From positions 2,294,001 through 2,358,000 of the forward strand of contig CP075495.1 in assembly GCA_021613535.1 (NCBI GenBank): 64,000 nt of DNA, read 5' to 3'. A model generated the notes under the pieces. The model saw only the letters and a program-made list of their open reading frames with translations. It was not told the DNA's origin and searched no databases. Shown here piece after piece: positions 1 to 10,807 of this stretch (the first letter of the stretch is position 1; each line of letters starts with the position of its first letter). This DNA is from Adineta vaga. Lineage: Eukaryota > Rotifera. Position numbers and translations under genes: made by a program.

Positions 1-1130
1 ATTACACGAAACTATACATTAAAACGATTCCAATAAATTCGTTTTTTTGTATCGATAGGACTTTATGTATTCATATAATAAATGTTTATTAGTTTATTCA
101 TTAGTATTCATTTTTCTTCTAAAAAAATAAAATATTTATAATTAATTTTCTCTGTTATTAATTATTTTATTAAGAGAAAAGCATTTGAAGGTATAGATTA
201 TCAAAAAGATTCTATATTGCGGATGGTCTCTCTTGAAATATGAACAACGTCTATTATAACGGGTGAGTCAAAACGAATGGTCTTCTTAGTATTTTCCGTG
301 TAACTCATTCATTTTTCAGTGCTTAAGAAAAAATTTTTTTACCGAAAGATTCCTCGTGAGACTCTCTACAAAATGTATATATTTTTATTGTCTCAAATGA
401 TCTCCATTATTTTGTGACATGTGATACAATCTATTCATCTAAGAACTATAACTTTCAAAGAGTTTTGCTTTTATCTGAAAAGAAAACACTTATAATTAGA
501 ATAAACTTTAGTTTACAGATTGAAATTTAATATTTTGTTTTCGAAAGTTAATACATATTTAAACAATAACATCTGAGCTGTGTTCTCATATAACTAAGTT
601 GCCAGATCAATTCGTCTCACTATTGGGACAAGCTAAAAATACCTGTCCTCCAAAGTCGAGGGCTAAGTGAGTCGGCACGACGAGCGTTACTTGTTAAAAA
701 TGGAATAAAAAAGTGAAATGAATTTATAATTCGATTCTAAATTTGTAAATTTAACGAATAATTAGCAATACATCAAATTCTGTTCTTATGATTATCATTT
801 TCTTCTTTAGATAAACATCGGTTAAATGGATCATGAATTGTTGTTAAAATAATAAATATTAAAAGTAGGGATGTCACTTTTGCGTTTCGTTCTGAATAAT
901 GGGAACGGGGAACGCTGACACCCCTGAACTAAAAGAATACTGATGATTATGTTAGATAAATTTTGACATTTTTTCTTTATAAATCGAGTATCTTTAATAA
1001 ATATTATTGTTCTTTCTAAAGATACACAAGCATGTAGCCATTGATTCATTAAAAGACAAATTAACAGAAGGAAATCTAATCTTGAGTGAGGATGTGGGTG
1101 AGAGTATGTCTTCTTCAATCTAATTCTCGC
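1..1130. other. Gene-poor left end
   Basis: AT-rich sequence with no convincing coding region. A short minus-strand ORF at 831-1118 has no recognisable domain and low-complexity composition, so it is not called. Positions about 600-690 are a locally GC-richer patch containing nested inverted repeats (see findings). The stretch may hold the 3' UTR of the minus-strand FG-GAP gene. Confidence 0.5.
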
Positions 1131-2195
1131 TTAACAATTGAAATAAAGCATGACACCGTCGGATTGTTTAGCAATGATATCGATTTTATTGTCGCCATTC
1201 AAATCACTTGCAACTGCTAATATTTGAGAGGTTGCCGAAATAATTTGATAGGTAATTTTAGAACTAAAAATACCATTACCTTCATTAAAAAGAATACTGA
1301 TGTTGATATCAAGACTATTGGCAACAACTATATCAGGTTTGCTGTCATGATTAATATCAATAATGGTAAGAGATGTTGGAAAATAACCAACTGAATAAGT
1401 AAATTCAGATGAAAAAGTACTATTACCTTCTTTAAGAAAAATAGCGATTGTGGCCAATTCAGCATATCTAACAATAATGTCAGGTTTGTTATCGTTGGTC
1501 AGATCGGCTACGGCTAATGATGCTGGTGTAGTTTTGAGTGAATAAGTTATTGGAGAAAAATTACCAATACATGTATTATAAAGAATAACAAAATTGGGCA
1601 AAGACCGAACGAGAACAACAATATCAAGTTTTCCATTGTTATTCATATCGTTTACAGCAACTGGAATTGGACTAGAACCAATGGCGTACTGTGTTTCATT
1701 TACGAATGTCCCGTCGCCAAGATTAAGAAGAGTACAAACTTTTGTCGCACTCGGATGAGAGCCTCCGATCGCAAGATCGGGTTTGTCATTATTATTCACA
1801 TCCATTATTAGTATGGAGCTTGCATGGGTATCGACTGCGTAAGCAACCTCCTTCATGAATTTTCCATTTCCTGAATTGAGAAAAATAAGAATGTTAAGAT
1901 TAGCTCGTAGTCCAACAATAAGATCGGGTGCTTTATCATTATTTAAATCGGCCACAATTACTCCGTATGGAATATTATTAAGTAAATATTTAGTTTCATT
2001 TAGAAACGTTCCATTGCCAGCGTTGAAAAGAACAACAATATCGCCATGGAATTTGCCGTAGGTAACTGCAATGATATCGAGTTTTCCATCGATGTTTATA
2101 TCAGCAATTGTGACTGCATTTGAACCAGTAATCGAATAAATTGTTGGATTAGTAAACATACTGCTGCAAACTACCAAATAGAAAAAAGAATCCAT
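1131..2195 (-). CDS. FG-GAP/VCBS seven-repeat beta-propeller protein
   Basis: A 354-residue single-exon reading frame made almost entirely of seven FG-GAP/VCBS-type repeats. Each repeat carries an acidic calcium-loop motif of the form DxNxDxxxD, for example DINIDGKLD, DLNNDKAPD, DLTNDNKPD and DLNGDNKID, followed by a GNGTF-like strand. Seven such repeats would close one integrin-like beta-propeller, probably extracellular and adhesive. The first dozen residues are hydrophobic but look improvised. A splice-acceptor-like TTTGCAG lies just inside the frame (minus strand, about 2168), so the real N-terminus with a signal peptide may sit on an unseen upstream exon. Proteins like this are very numerous in bdelloid rotifers and resemble bacterial ones; transfer is inference. 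The repeat assignment is firm, gene completeness is not. Confidence 0.8.
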   Translation of the reverse strand: MDSFFYLVVCSSMFTNPTIYSITGSNAVTIADINIDGKLDIIAVTYGKFHGDIVVLFNAGNGTFLNETKYLLNNIPYGVIVADLNNDKAPDLIVGLRANLNILIFLNSGNGKFMKEVAYAVDTHASSILIMDVNNNDKPDLAIGGSHPSATKVCTLLNLGDGTFVNETQYAIGSSPIPVAVNDMNNNGKLDIVVLVRSLPNFVILYNTCIGNFSPITYSLKTTPASLAVADLTNDNKPDIIVRYAELATIAIFLKEGNSTFSSEFTYSVGYFPTSLTIIDINHDSKPDIVVANSLDINISILFNEGNGIFSSKITYQIISATSQILAVASDLNGDNKIDIIAKQSDGVMLYFNC

Positions 2196-3890
2196 ATTTT
2201 TCTATATTGGTATACATCAATATTCAATTGTTGATTTTATTCAACTTTTCAACACAATTAAAGCTAGAAATATTAAAACTCGTATAATATATTACTGACC
2301 ATTTTCTGACAATGTTAGTGTTGTTGATATCGTTGTTATGAGTGTTCATATTGAGGTTGTCGAGGTGTGCATTGCTGTTAATTACGATGTAGAAAATATG
2401 ACTGTTTCTGTTGTTGATGATGATGATGAGGAGGAGGAGGAGGAGAAGACTAGCTCTATAGTAAAAAAAGATCAATATGAAACAAAAAAAATAGTAAGAT
2501 GTTCGTTGAAACTTTGCAATTGTCGATTAATTATTAGTATCTCTCTTGATATCCAACAATTACTCATTGTTTTATCATTCATTGACAACATGATTGTATA
2601 AGATTAAACGGAAAATCACCTGTTGTGAACATAACTTCTGCAGATGTCCTTCCATTTTTTATTAACAGAGCAGTTGTTTGACTAATTAGTCCTATTGTTA
2701 TTATTTAAACACAGATAATAATAAAACATTTGATCCACATTGATTTTCTTCTTCGAAATTGTCCACATCTATAAAAAAAAGTCAAAGATTTGTTATTGCT
2801 ATAATGAATAATAAACGTACAGTGAACTTGAATGAATAAGCGATGTTTGTGTTGAATTAGAATTAACTGAATCAGGCTACAATAAATAGATAAAGCAATA
2901 AAGATTCCTTTTATGTTATTTTCTTAATAAATAAATTACATAATCAAATCCTATTCTGTTGTTATTCATATTTAATTCTGTTTGAAATGAAATATTTTAA
3001 TAAACTGACAAAAGTAACCAAAATTCAGAAAAAAAAGCATAGTGAGAAGAGAAAATATATCATTGTCCTCTTATCAGCCAAAGTAATGAATAACATATGA
3101 AGAATAGGTTTCTTATTCTATATAGTCTCAAATAAAATAGAGAGTTTTTTACCAGAACAGATGAGAAAAATATTAACAGATATTCAGGTAGGTAGGAAAA
3201 TCAACATTACAAAAATTCAGCACAGAATTTCTGGAAAAGATTTACACTATTTCATACAATAGTATATTTTGTTCAAATAAGTGTTTTCAATGAAAAATAG
3301 TGATTGACCCATTTCGACTAAGAAATCGAGTACAATAGACAAAGACAAATAATATCAAGAGTTTTGCACTAAAATCTGTTTCATTGCATATTTCAGTGAA
3401 AGAACTAACGATATGGATATAATCCTAAAAATATCTTTTACAAATTATTTGATCAATAATGATTTCATATTAGTGATGATCAGTTTCAGGTTTACTATGT
3501 AAGCCATTATCAACATCAATTTATTGTGAGATAAAAAAAATTGATTCCCATCGATACCATCAAGATTCAATAAATGATTGAGAATTGATGAATAAAGTGT
3601 GGAATCGATACAGCTTGTCAAGTTCGACTTAAAACGGGTGACATTTGAACTGAAATGAATATATCCCATACGTCTTAATGTATAGTTTTCTTGAGGATAT
3701 GGGTGTAATTGATGATAGGATACTCATACCCTCGTGTCGATAAATTTATACTATTCAATATGATGTTAAATTAGTTACAGCAGTGATGCAAATACAAAAA
3801 CTAACATTATTCTTTCATAAAAGTTTTCAGTTCGATTACACAATAAATATAAAGGAAGTAAATAGCTTTACTCTTTCATTTATTTATTAA
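2196..3890. other. Intergenic, no gene seen
   Basis: About 1.7 kb between the divergent FG-GAP and F-box loci. Short ORFs on both strands (e.g. 2224-2475 and 3445-3669 minus, 2338-2601 plus) lack domains and overlap low-complexity sequence. A GAT/GAG purine microsatellite lies at about 2415-2447. An imperfect inverted repeat lies at about 3689-3735. Confidence 0.5.
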
Positions 3891-5320
3891 ATGTCGAAAA
3901 TATTAATGCTCGGTCTTTTTCCTACTGAAATACTTCATTATATATTCGAATATTTGTCAGCTTATGATATTCTATATGCATTTGATGGTCTCAATCGACG
4001 TATTGATGCGGTTTTACATAATTACGATAAATATGATTTTATTTGCCAATCAATTTCTCCTGAACAAATTCGATCATTTACATTATCCGATGCTGAGGAC
4101 ACAGTTCGACAAATTAATTTCTTCTTTCGATCGTTCTACATTCGACGACTTGTTAATCTCAAGTCACTAACATTAAACGAAATTGGTAAACAAGATTGGA
4201 ATAAACTTGCTTCTAAACTTCATTATTTAACTAATCTAACATCTCTGTCACTTATATCTTCCTGTCCACTTTCATATCCACCATCTGACGAAAAATTATC
4301 GCTAAAATCTTTAACTTGATGTCAATGTACTATAGATGAACTGCATCAATGGTTACTATGTACACCAATGCTAATCAATTTAGACGTTAAATTATATAAT
4401 ACTCTATCAAAAATGGCGAGTCCAATTGCAACGGATATTCACCGATTGAAAATCGAATTTTCATGAATGTACAAAATGAAATTTGAAGATCTTGAACTCT
4501 TATTTACTTATATGCCAAAATTAGAAATTTTAACATGTATTATGACCAATGAATACGATTTGACTTGCGATATTGAATGGAAAAAGATCTTATTGAAAAA
4601 TGTTTACCACAATTGAAAGAGTTTCGTTTTAAATATCAGACAAATGCAGATGAATATGTTACAAGATTATGGGAAACATTTCAAATACTTTTCTGGTTAG
4701 ACGAACATCAATCGGTCATACATTATAATTTTCATATGCCTAAGATTCTCAAAGATTGGTACAACTTCAATGCTCATCTGTATACATTACCTTATTGTGA
4801 TGAGGAATTTCATTTGGCTACGACAACAACATGTTTTACAAATGCTTCAAAATATGAATATCAATCAATTAAACATTTAAATTTACATGTTAATTCGAAA
4901 TATTATTCTCATCTGCTCGAACATTTTTATTTTCCTAATCTTGATTCATTAACAATTACTTCTACACATACTTCAATACCATTTATTGAATTTATTAATC
5001 TTTCTCAACTTAAACATTTAACTATTGAATCGGACAGTATAAGTTCAAAACAACTTTTCTCGCAAATTTTCTTACATACGATTAATTTTCAATCATTGAA
5101 ACTATCCTGGCGTCTTCTAACAGAATTAACTCAAAATTTTAGTAATCAACGAATATGTTCAATACTACAGAAACAAATTAAATCTTTACATTTATATAAG
5201 CGTTGTACATTTAAAAATGAAAAAGATGACCAGAATCCAATCGAAAAATTGATCGAAATATTTTCAGAAAATCTCGAGAAAATCAATATAGAATTTCTTA
5301 ATTCACTCTGTAGATCTTAA
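3891..5320 (+). pseudogene. F-box/LRR-like protein, broken by two stops and a frameshift
   Basis: The start encodes an F-box-like segment (FPTEILHYIFEYLSAYDIL, residues about 10-28) followed by a leucine-rich body of the type common in bdelloid rotifers. The frame is interrupted by TGA at 4317-4319. It continues with clearly related sequence (CTIDELHQWLLCTPMLINLD) to a second TGA at 4464-4466, then shifts by one base in the A-rich run near 4573-4580, after which 247 more residues are open to 5320. Translated segments on both sides of every break look like one protein, so this is a decayed gene. The frameshift alone could be a homopolymer error, but the two nonsense codons argue for true decay. 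A functional F-box protein would recruit targets to an SCF ubiquitin ligase. Confidence 0.75.
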
Positions 5321-5695
5321 CTGTAACGAGTAAATTGAGTTGGTATGCACACTATAAATAAGTATGTTCTTTCCTGCTTGTTAGACATAGGAAAGTTCCA
5401 AGTTCGAGTAGCTCATTGTATTTGATATTGCCGTACAGATCGTGATAGAGTTGAGTAACCCATCAAACATGTTGCAAAAGCAGTTTTATTCATTAAATCT
5501 GAACTATTTTGTCTAGCTTCTGAAAGTATGAAAATGAATATCAATAAATTTAAAATTCTCAACAACTAAATTTTGATTTATTTACATTTCGAAAATAATT
5601 CAATATATTAAATTTTATTCTCGAATTAACAATTAAAAATGACGACAGTCATACTCGATTGCAAACTAAGTTACAGTAGATTCTTTTGGAATATT
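5321..5695. other. Convergent intergenic
   Basis: About 375 nt between the F-box relic (plus) and the DED gene (minus). It is AT-rich, with AATAAA-like and ATTAAA-like signals on both strands. No gene seen. Confidence 0.5.
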
Positions 5696-6076
5696 CTATG
5701 GATCAATACGAGTAAATAGATTTGGCATAGCTGCCCGTTGTAGGACTTGATTTGTTGATTGCGGTACGGGTTGTGCTGATAATGAAAATTGTAACGGATA
5801 GCAATTTTTTAATAATTCCGCCAGATCAAAACGTTCTATTTTTTGCAAACGTTCAATTAGATAATTAACATTATCCATAGCAATTTTTCGTCGATCAAAC
5901 AATGCTTCCCAGATATCAGTCATTGGCGCGGCATTATTTCTCTCGACAACTTCAAGAACTCTACGTGGAACATCTTCACAACCAATAATAAAACATAGAC
6001 GTTTTCGTTCATCATTAGTTAACTGTTGATCAATCTTTAATAGAAGTGAACGTAATCTAAAATCAGCTCGTGCCAT
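5696..6076 (-). CDS. Single death-effector-domain (DED) protein
   Basis: A 126-residue single-exon protein whose first about 90 residues fit a death effector domain. FRLRSLLLKIDQQLTNDER matches helices 1-2. LCFIIG..VPRRVLE follows as the helix 2-3 region. The end has the charged RxDL signature (ERFDLAELL). DEDs mediate homotypic contacts among caspase-8, FADD and FLIP type proteins in death and innate immune signalling. No caspase, death or kinase domain is attached, so an adaptor or decoy role is possible (inference). The start is the ATG at 6076-6074, directly preceded by a pyrimidine-rich tract ending in AAG. An upstream TTG in the same frame is not needed. It lies 110 nt downstream of the RMC1 stop on the same strand. 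Confidence 0.75.
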   Translation of the reverse strand: MARADFRLRSLLLKIDQQLTNDERKRLCFIIGCEDVPRRVLEVVERNNAAPMTDIWEALFDRRKIAMDNVNYLIERLQKIERFDLAELLKNCYPLQFSLSAQPVPQSTNQVLQRAAMPNLFTRIDP

Positions 6077-6186
6077 CTTCAATAAAAAAAAGAAGAATAA
6101 CGAAAGAAAGAATCAATAAGCAAAAAGAAGAATCTGATCAAAGAAAAATAAATGGGATAAAAATCAAACAAAAAAGGCAAAATGAA

Positions 6187-9100
6187 TCACTGAATAGTAG
6201 GAACATCTGATTCTTGATGACGAAAATGTAAATTAAATAATGATTTAAACATTTCTAATTCATCTTTTTGTTCATTGGATTGAGCTAAAGCACTTATTGT
6301 TGTTGAACGTTGAAAATACTCTTCGAAGAATGTATAAACAGTAAAGAAAAGTATCTTCTGATTTGATGTTGTTGATGATAGAAGTTCATCAGCTTTAATA
6401 GCTGTTTCAAGAAGTTTACGTGCTAATGTTCGAGTAATAGGAATATGATCAATACAGAATTGAAGAGCTTCAACTATAAAATAATTTCCAAGAAGAATTT
6501 CTAAAATTTCTTCATTCGCATTTGTTAAACGTTTGAGCATATCAAGTGCCAATTGTGTTGTTGGTTGTTGCGTATTGGAAAGAGATAGAAGAAGACAAGC
6601 TAATACAAAACAAACATATTGTTTATTTTTTACACTTTTTTTTTCTATTCAAATTTCATCGATAGATTAAGTAATCTAGGAAACTTTCGTTTTCTCTGAT
6701 CGAAGAGTACAACCATATGAGTCATCGCTACGTTTGAAGAATGTGAAATACAATACTTTGAGAAAGGTAATCTCTGATAATGTCATATGCTCTTTAAGTT
6801 AGAGTTTACATATAGAAAAACTAGGGAATAAACTTTAAAAATATTAAGATTTCTATCATCACAAGATCTATTCTTACCAAGTTGTAGCGAATCCGTCAAA
6901 ACTTGATATTGAATTAATTGTTGAAGTTGAAAAAATTGATTATTTTTAACTAATAAATTGACTAATAATTCATAAATAAAATATTGAACAGGTATATTAT
7001 AATCATTTAATGAACGTATATATTCAATAATAATACTAGTTGGAAATTTAAATGATTGACTTTGATCATAATTATTTAATGTTGTATCATTCGATGTAAT
7101 TGATAATGAACGACGATAGGTTGTTGAACTTCCTATTGTTGATATTGATACAATTGTTGAAAATAATGAAAGAACAGAATAAATATCTGTTTGATCTAAT
7201 AAAGGACGAACTGGGGAATTTTCAATAAAAACTCGATTGATTCGATCAATTATTTCAATCCATAAATCTAAAACATGACTGGAACTGATATTGGATATAT
7301 TATTTGAATCGATTTCAACAGGTGTTATGTTATTTGTCAATAAAGTTCGTAATAAAGTCAATATAGATGCTTTTCCATTGGCACGTCGTAATAAAATATC
7401 AATTAGAAGTAAACGATCAGATATGATATCAAGTAAATAATCTAAATTAATTAATAAACACCATAAACATCCTAATTTCACATCAATGATTATATTTGGT
7501 AAGAAAACAATCCAATTCGATGAATACAGTTCGATTGTTGTTGATGATGTTGATATAGTTGATGAAAGTAATTGCCAATTAACATTAACAGGTTGTATTG
7601 ATTGTTGAGAAAGTAAAGGTTCATGAATAGTTTGAAAACCATCATATTGTGATGTCGATTTATCTTCAATATCATAAATATAACATGATGTTGTTGGTTG
7701 ATGATGAATTAAGATTAAATTATCGACAACATTTAATGCACATCGACCATGTAAGTTTAATCGTAAGATATGACGTTTTTGAGCTGGTTTATGATCATCT
7801 TCGATTTGATAGAGAACAACTTCGATTGAACCTTGTCCTAAAAGAAAGAACTAACTTTGTTTGTTTTTGTTTTTTATGTTAGAAAAGAAGATCAACGAAC
7901 CAGCAACTCGAAATAATTGTCGAACAATGAAAAGATATGATTTGCCATAAATATTTGCTAACATACAATCACGTTCAGTTAATTCATTACATCGTTTACT
8001 TGTCGATTGATTTGATGCGTTCGATGCAGTTGAATTCGAACGTAGATTTGTTACTTGTGGTAAATCAACTTCAAATTTGGGTAGTTTAGTTAATTGTTGC
8101 TGTTGAGTTTTATGAAATGAATATGGAATTAATGAATTACCTGCTGCCGTACCAGCTGATATAAGTAAAAGATTCATTTCACGTGAAAATAATTGCCAAT
8201 GTATATTTTGTATATCATAAGTTTTTAATTGTCGTAATGTTCGTTGTTTTGCAGTTAATAAATAATGTTCCAAAGATTGATCAGTAACGAAAATAATTTC
8301 TTTATCAGATAACCAATTGAAATCATATAATTTACTTGCTTTAGTTTTAGATAATTGTGAATATTCAATATTATCAGGTTGAAGAATCGTTGCTGCTGCT
8401 GTTGTTGTTGTTAGTGATGGACGACGTGGTGATGTAGGTAACGGTGGAATAGATGGAAAATTAAGAAATTCAACTGAATTGGAATTTCGTTTGATTGCTA
8501 GAACCGATAGATCAGAATTGAATTTTATCGATTGAATTGCACCTTTATCTTCAAGACGAAACGAATACGCTTGTTCATGACGATGACCTTTGACAGTTAC
8601 ACCTAAAATAAAACAAAACAAAATATATTTATTTGTTTTAAACAATGTTTGAGATGTTTTTCAATATCATGTGAAAAAGAATGATTTTATCCATCCAACT
8701 ATCTTACAACAATTTCATCATCATTTGAGTAAATTGGTTTGAGATTTGTTAACCAAATATCTTCAGGAATTTGTTCAATTGTTGTTTTATTTAATAGATT
8801 TTTCTTTTGTTTATCTCGTTTAGTTAATCGAATTGATTTATCATTGACAATTGGAATATCATTTCGATCGAATGTAGTGAAAACTTGTTCATGAAATGCA
8901 TTTGTATAATTGTCAAATGATGGTAAAGATGTTTCAGTTAGAAAACTTGTAGATTGATAAATATAGAAGTATTTCTTTTCATCAAATTGTACTTCATTGG
9001 AAAATTTCTCTAAACTATTTCCGAATATACAGATTTCTTTTAATTTATCTTTCATCCAATTCGAATAGAGAAGATTATTATGAATTGGTTTTGAACAAAA

Positions 9101-9768
9101 TGGAATGTAAATCAATGATGGACGAAGAATGGTTTGACAGGCTTGATTATTCTCTTTGAAAAGTTCATATTTGGAAAAAGTATTCGTCTTTTCCAGAAAA
9201 TTATATTCATCATTCGTCCAAATTGGATCATAGAGATAAATTATTTGAATTTGTTGTTCAAATCTTTCTTCGATTAATTTCAATAATGCATATTGATATT
9301 GAGATGAAAGAGAAAGATTAAGATGACCAAGACCATAACATAGAATATCAATCGATGTCAATTGTCGACTAATCCATTGTTGAAGATAATCTTGAAGTTG
9401 TAACCAGAAATAACTCGAGCGAATCAATTGAATTTTATTTTCAAGATTCTTCAATAATTGTTTATGATCAAATGATGATGATGATGATTCGATTGTTGGA
9501 TCAATTCTCATTCGACGATTTTGTTTTTTACGTCGTGTAAAACGAAAACTATCGGTATTTTCTGCTTGTTCATAAGACATATCTTATCTGAAAAGAAAGT
9601 GATGAAAATTTATTATTTATTCTCCTTACCCATAGCACCGGAACCACGAACACAAAACAATTGTTGATTATCTTTGTCATAGAATACGCTCGTACCATTA
9701 CTAATTGGTTCGAAAATGATCGGTTGAGATGATAGTTTTAGAAAATAACTTGTTTGGTTATTTAACAT
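6187..9768 (-). CDS. RMC1: RMC1 (Mic1 domain; MON1-CCZ1 regulator)
   Basis: Four exons on the minus strand: 9768-9630, 8602-7901, 7837-6878 and 6599-6187, giving 737 residues. The N-terminal half is beta-propeller-like; the exon 1/2 join gives AMGVTVKG, as in animal RMC1. The C-terminal Mic1 domain is unmistakable (LALDMLKRLTNANEEILEIL; EYIRSLNDYNIPVQYFIYEL). RMC1 works with MON1-CCZ1, the Rab7 exchange factor, in late endosome/lysosome traffic and autophagy. Low-complexity Ser/Thr stretches interrupt the N-terminal half. Intron 1 is about 1,027 nt and contains the SRR1-like gene on the same strand; the other introns are 63 and 278 nt. TAG directly precedes the ATG, so a splice acceptor may abut the start. 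The cornichon stop is 128 nt upstream. Confidence 0.9.
8699..9580 (-). CDS. SRRD: SRR1-like protein, nested in RMC1 intron 1
   Basis: An intronless 293-residue protein with an SRR1 domain: IDILCYGLGHLNLSLSSQYQ near residues 75-95, YLYDPIW, LIYIPFC and LLYSNWMKDKLKEICIFGNS. These match the order of motifs in animal SRR1-domain (SRRD) proteins and plant SRR1, which are linked to circadian and haem-related regulation with unknown biochemistry. A Ser run and a basic patch lie near the N-terminus. It lies wholly inside the first intron of RMC1 on the same strand, with its ATG only 49 nt after the RMC1 exon 1 donor. A strong acceptor (CTTTCTTTTCAG) ends 7 nt before the ATG, so it is probably expressed by alternative cis-splicing from RMC1 exon 1 or by spliced-leader trans-splicing (inference). 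Confidence 0.85.
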   Translation of the reverse strand: MSYEQAENTDSFRFTRRKKQNRRMRIDPTIESSSSSFDHKQLLKNLENKIQLIRSSYFWLQLQDYLQQWISRQLTSIDILCYGLGHLNLSLSSQYQYALLKLIEERFEQQIQIIYLYDPIWTNDEYNFLEKTNTFSKYELFKENNQACQTILRPSLIYIPFCSKPIHNNLLYSNWMKDKLKEICIFGNSLEKFSNEVQFDEKKYFYIYQSTSFLTETSLPSFDNYTNAFHEQVFTTFDRNDIPIVNDKSIRLTKRDKQKKNLLNKTTIEQIPEDIWLTNLKPIYSNDDEIVVR

Positions 9769-9896
9769 CTAGAAATATCAAAAGATACGAGAATTTCATT
9801 TTTTTTAATAGTTTTGTCTTATAACACGAAAAAAAGGAAAAGAAGGAAAGTGTATGTAGTTTATTTTGATGAAAATATTTCGTTTCTTTTTTTAAT

Positions 9897-10392
9897 TTAA
9901 TCACGAATCAATTCAGCAATCATTCCATAGAGATAATAGAAAAATGTAATCATATAAAAACCAAGTTTAATCCAACCTTCACGTTGAGCAGTATTCAAAC
10001 TTTGAGCATTCATAATGCTTGTTGGATCATAGATACCCAAGCCACTCATCACTGGACGTGTACGAAATTTATTAAGATGATAAGCAATTAATGGCATATT
10101 GAGAAACAATGTAAACCATTGTCCACCGAGAAGAAAGAGTAGATTAATGAATATATGCGTTGCATATTCAGGAATAATTAAAGGATTTAAAGATTTACAT
10201 TGTTCAATCGGATTTTTATGATCATTTTTTAATTCATCAAATGCAATGATCTATTTTTGAAGAAAAGAAAAATTGATGATATGAGAAAGAAACAGAAGAA
10301 AGAAACCTTACATGCCATATGGCAAAAAAGATAAGTAATGCTGTAAGAATAAGTGCAGCAAGATAGGCAAATGCAACAAATGTAAAAGACAT
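9897..10392 (-). CDS. CNIH1: Cornichon family ER cargo receptor (CNIH1-3 type)
   Basis: Two exons, 10392-10312 and 10250-9897, giving 144 residues, the usual length of CNIH1. Diagnostic segments include IIAFDELK across the splice, the DHKNPIEQC loop, FLNMPLIAYH and RPVMSGLGIYDPTSIMNA, ending with YYLYGMIAELI. There are three to four membrane helices. Cornichons are ER-to-Golgi COPII cargo receptors (TGF-alpha-like ligands in flies, AMPA receptors for CNIH2/3 in vertebrates). It is the first gene of a tight minus-strand row with RMC1 and the DED gene, and diverges from ERO1 across 415 nt. Assignment within the CNIH1-3 group is not attempted. Confidence 0.93.
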
Positions 10393-10807
10393 GATAAATC
10401 TGAATATAAATGTATGAGAATTGTTTGTTAACTTGTCTTTTTGTGGAATATTGGATGGACTCTAGATATCAAATGAATGAATGAGCAGTGCGAAGTAAAT
10501 ATGTATGAGTACATTTACATTAATTGGTGGATTTATATCGAATAGAATTTGAGCGCTATGATTCATCATTTGTAGACATTTGTTTTCGTCATCCTCGCTT
10601 TTGATTTGCTATTGTTAATGACAAGTTGATATGTCGTGAATGATACTGATTGGATATTCTCTTTTATGTTATTTTGCTTCTGCTAGATGCTAGTAGTCTT
10701 TACTTGTTAATGAATCAGAATTATAGTGACACGTAGCTCAAAGATTCTTTTACTTTATAAATCAACAAAATATTAACATTTATATTTATTTTTTTCTTCA
10801 GATATTA
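10393..10807. promoter_or_regulatory. Divergent CNIH/ERO1 intergenic (shared promoter region)
   Basis: 415 nt between the starts of the minus-strand cornichon gene and plus-strand ERO1, so both 5' regions must lie here. An AG (TTTTTTTCTTCAG, ending about 10801) precedes the ERO1 ATG by a few bases. No core promoter motif can be named with confidence. Confidence 0.5.

Noticed and set aside
831-1118. 95-codon minus ORF beside the FG-GAP gene
   Set aside because: Composition is low complexity with no domain, and there is no sign of selection.
2224-2601. Overlapping ORFs on both strands around the GAT/GAG repeat
   Set aside because: They are products of the microsatellite reading open in several frames.
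7490-7675. ORF with His/Gln-rich translation
   Set aside because: It is an out-of-frame shadow of RMC1 exon 3.
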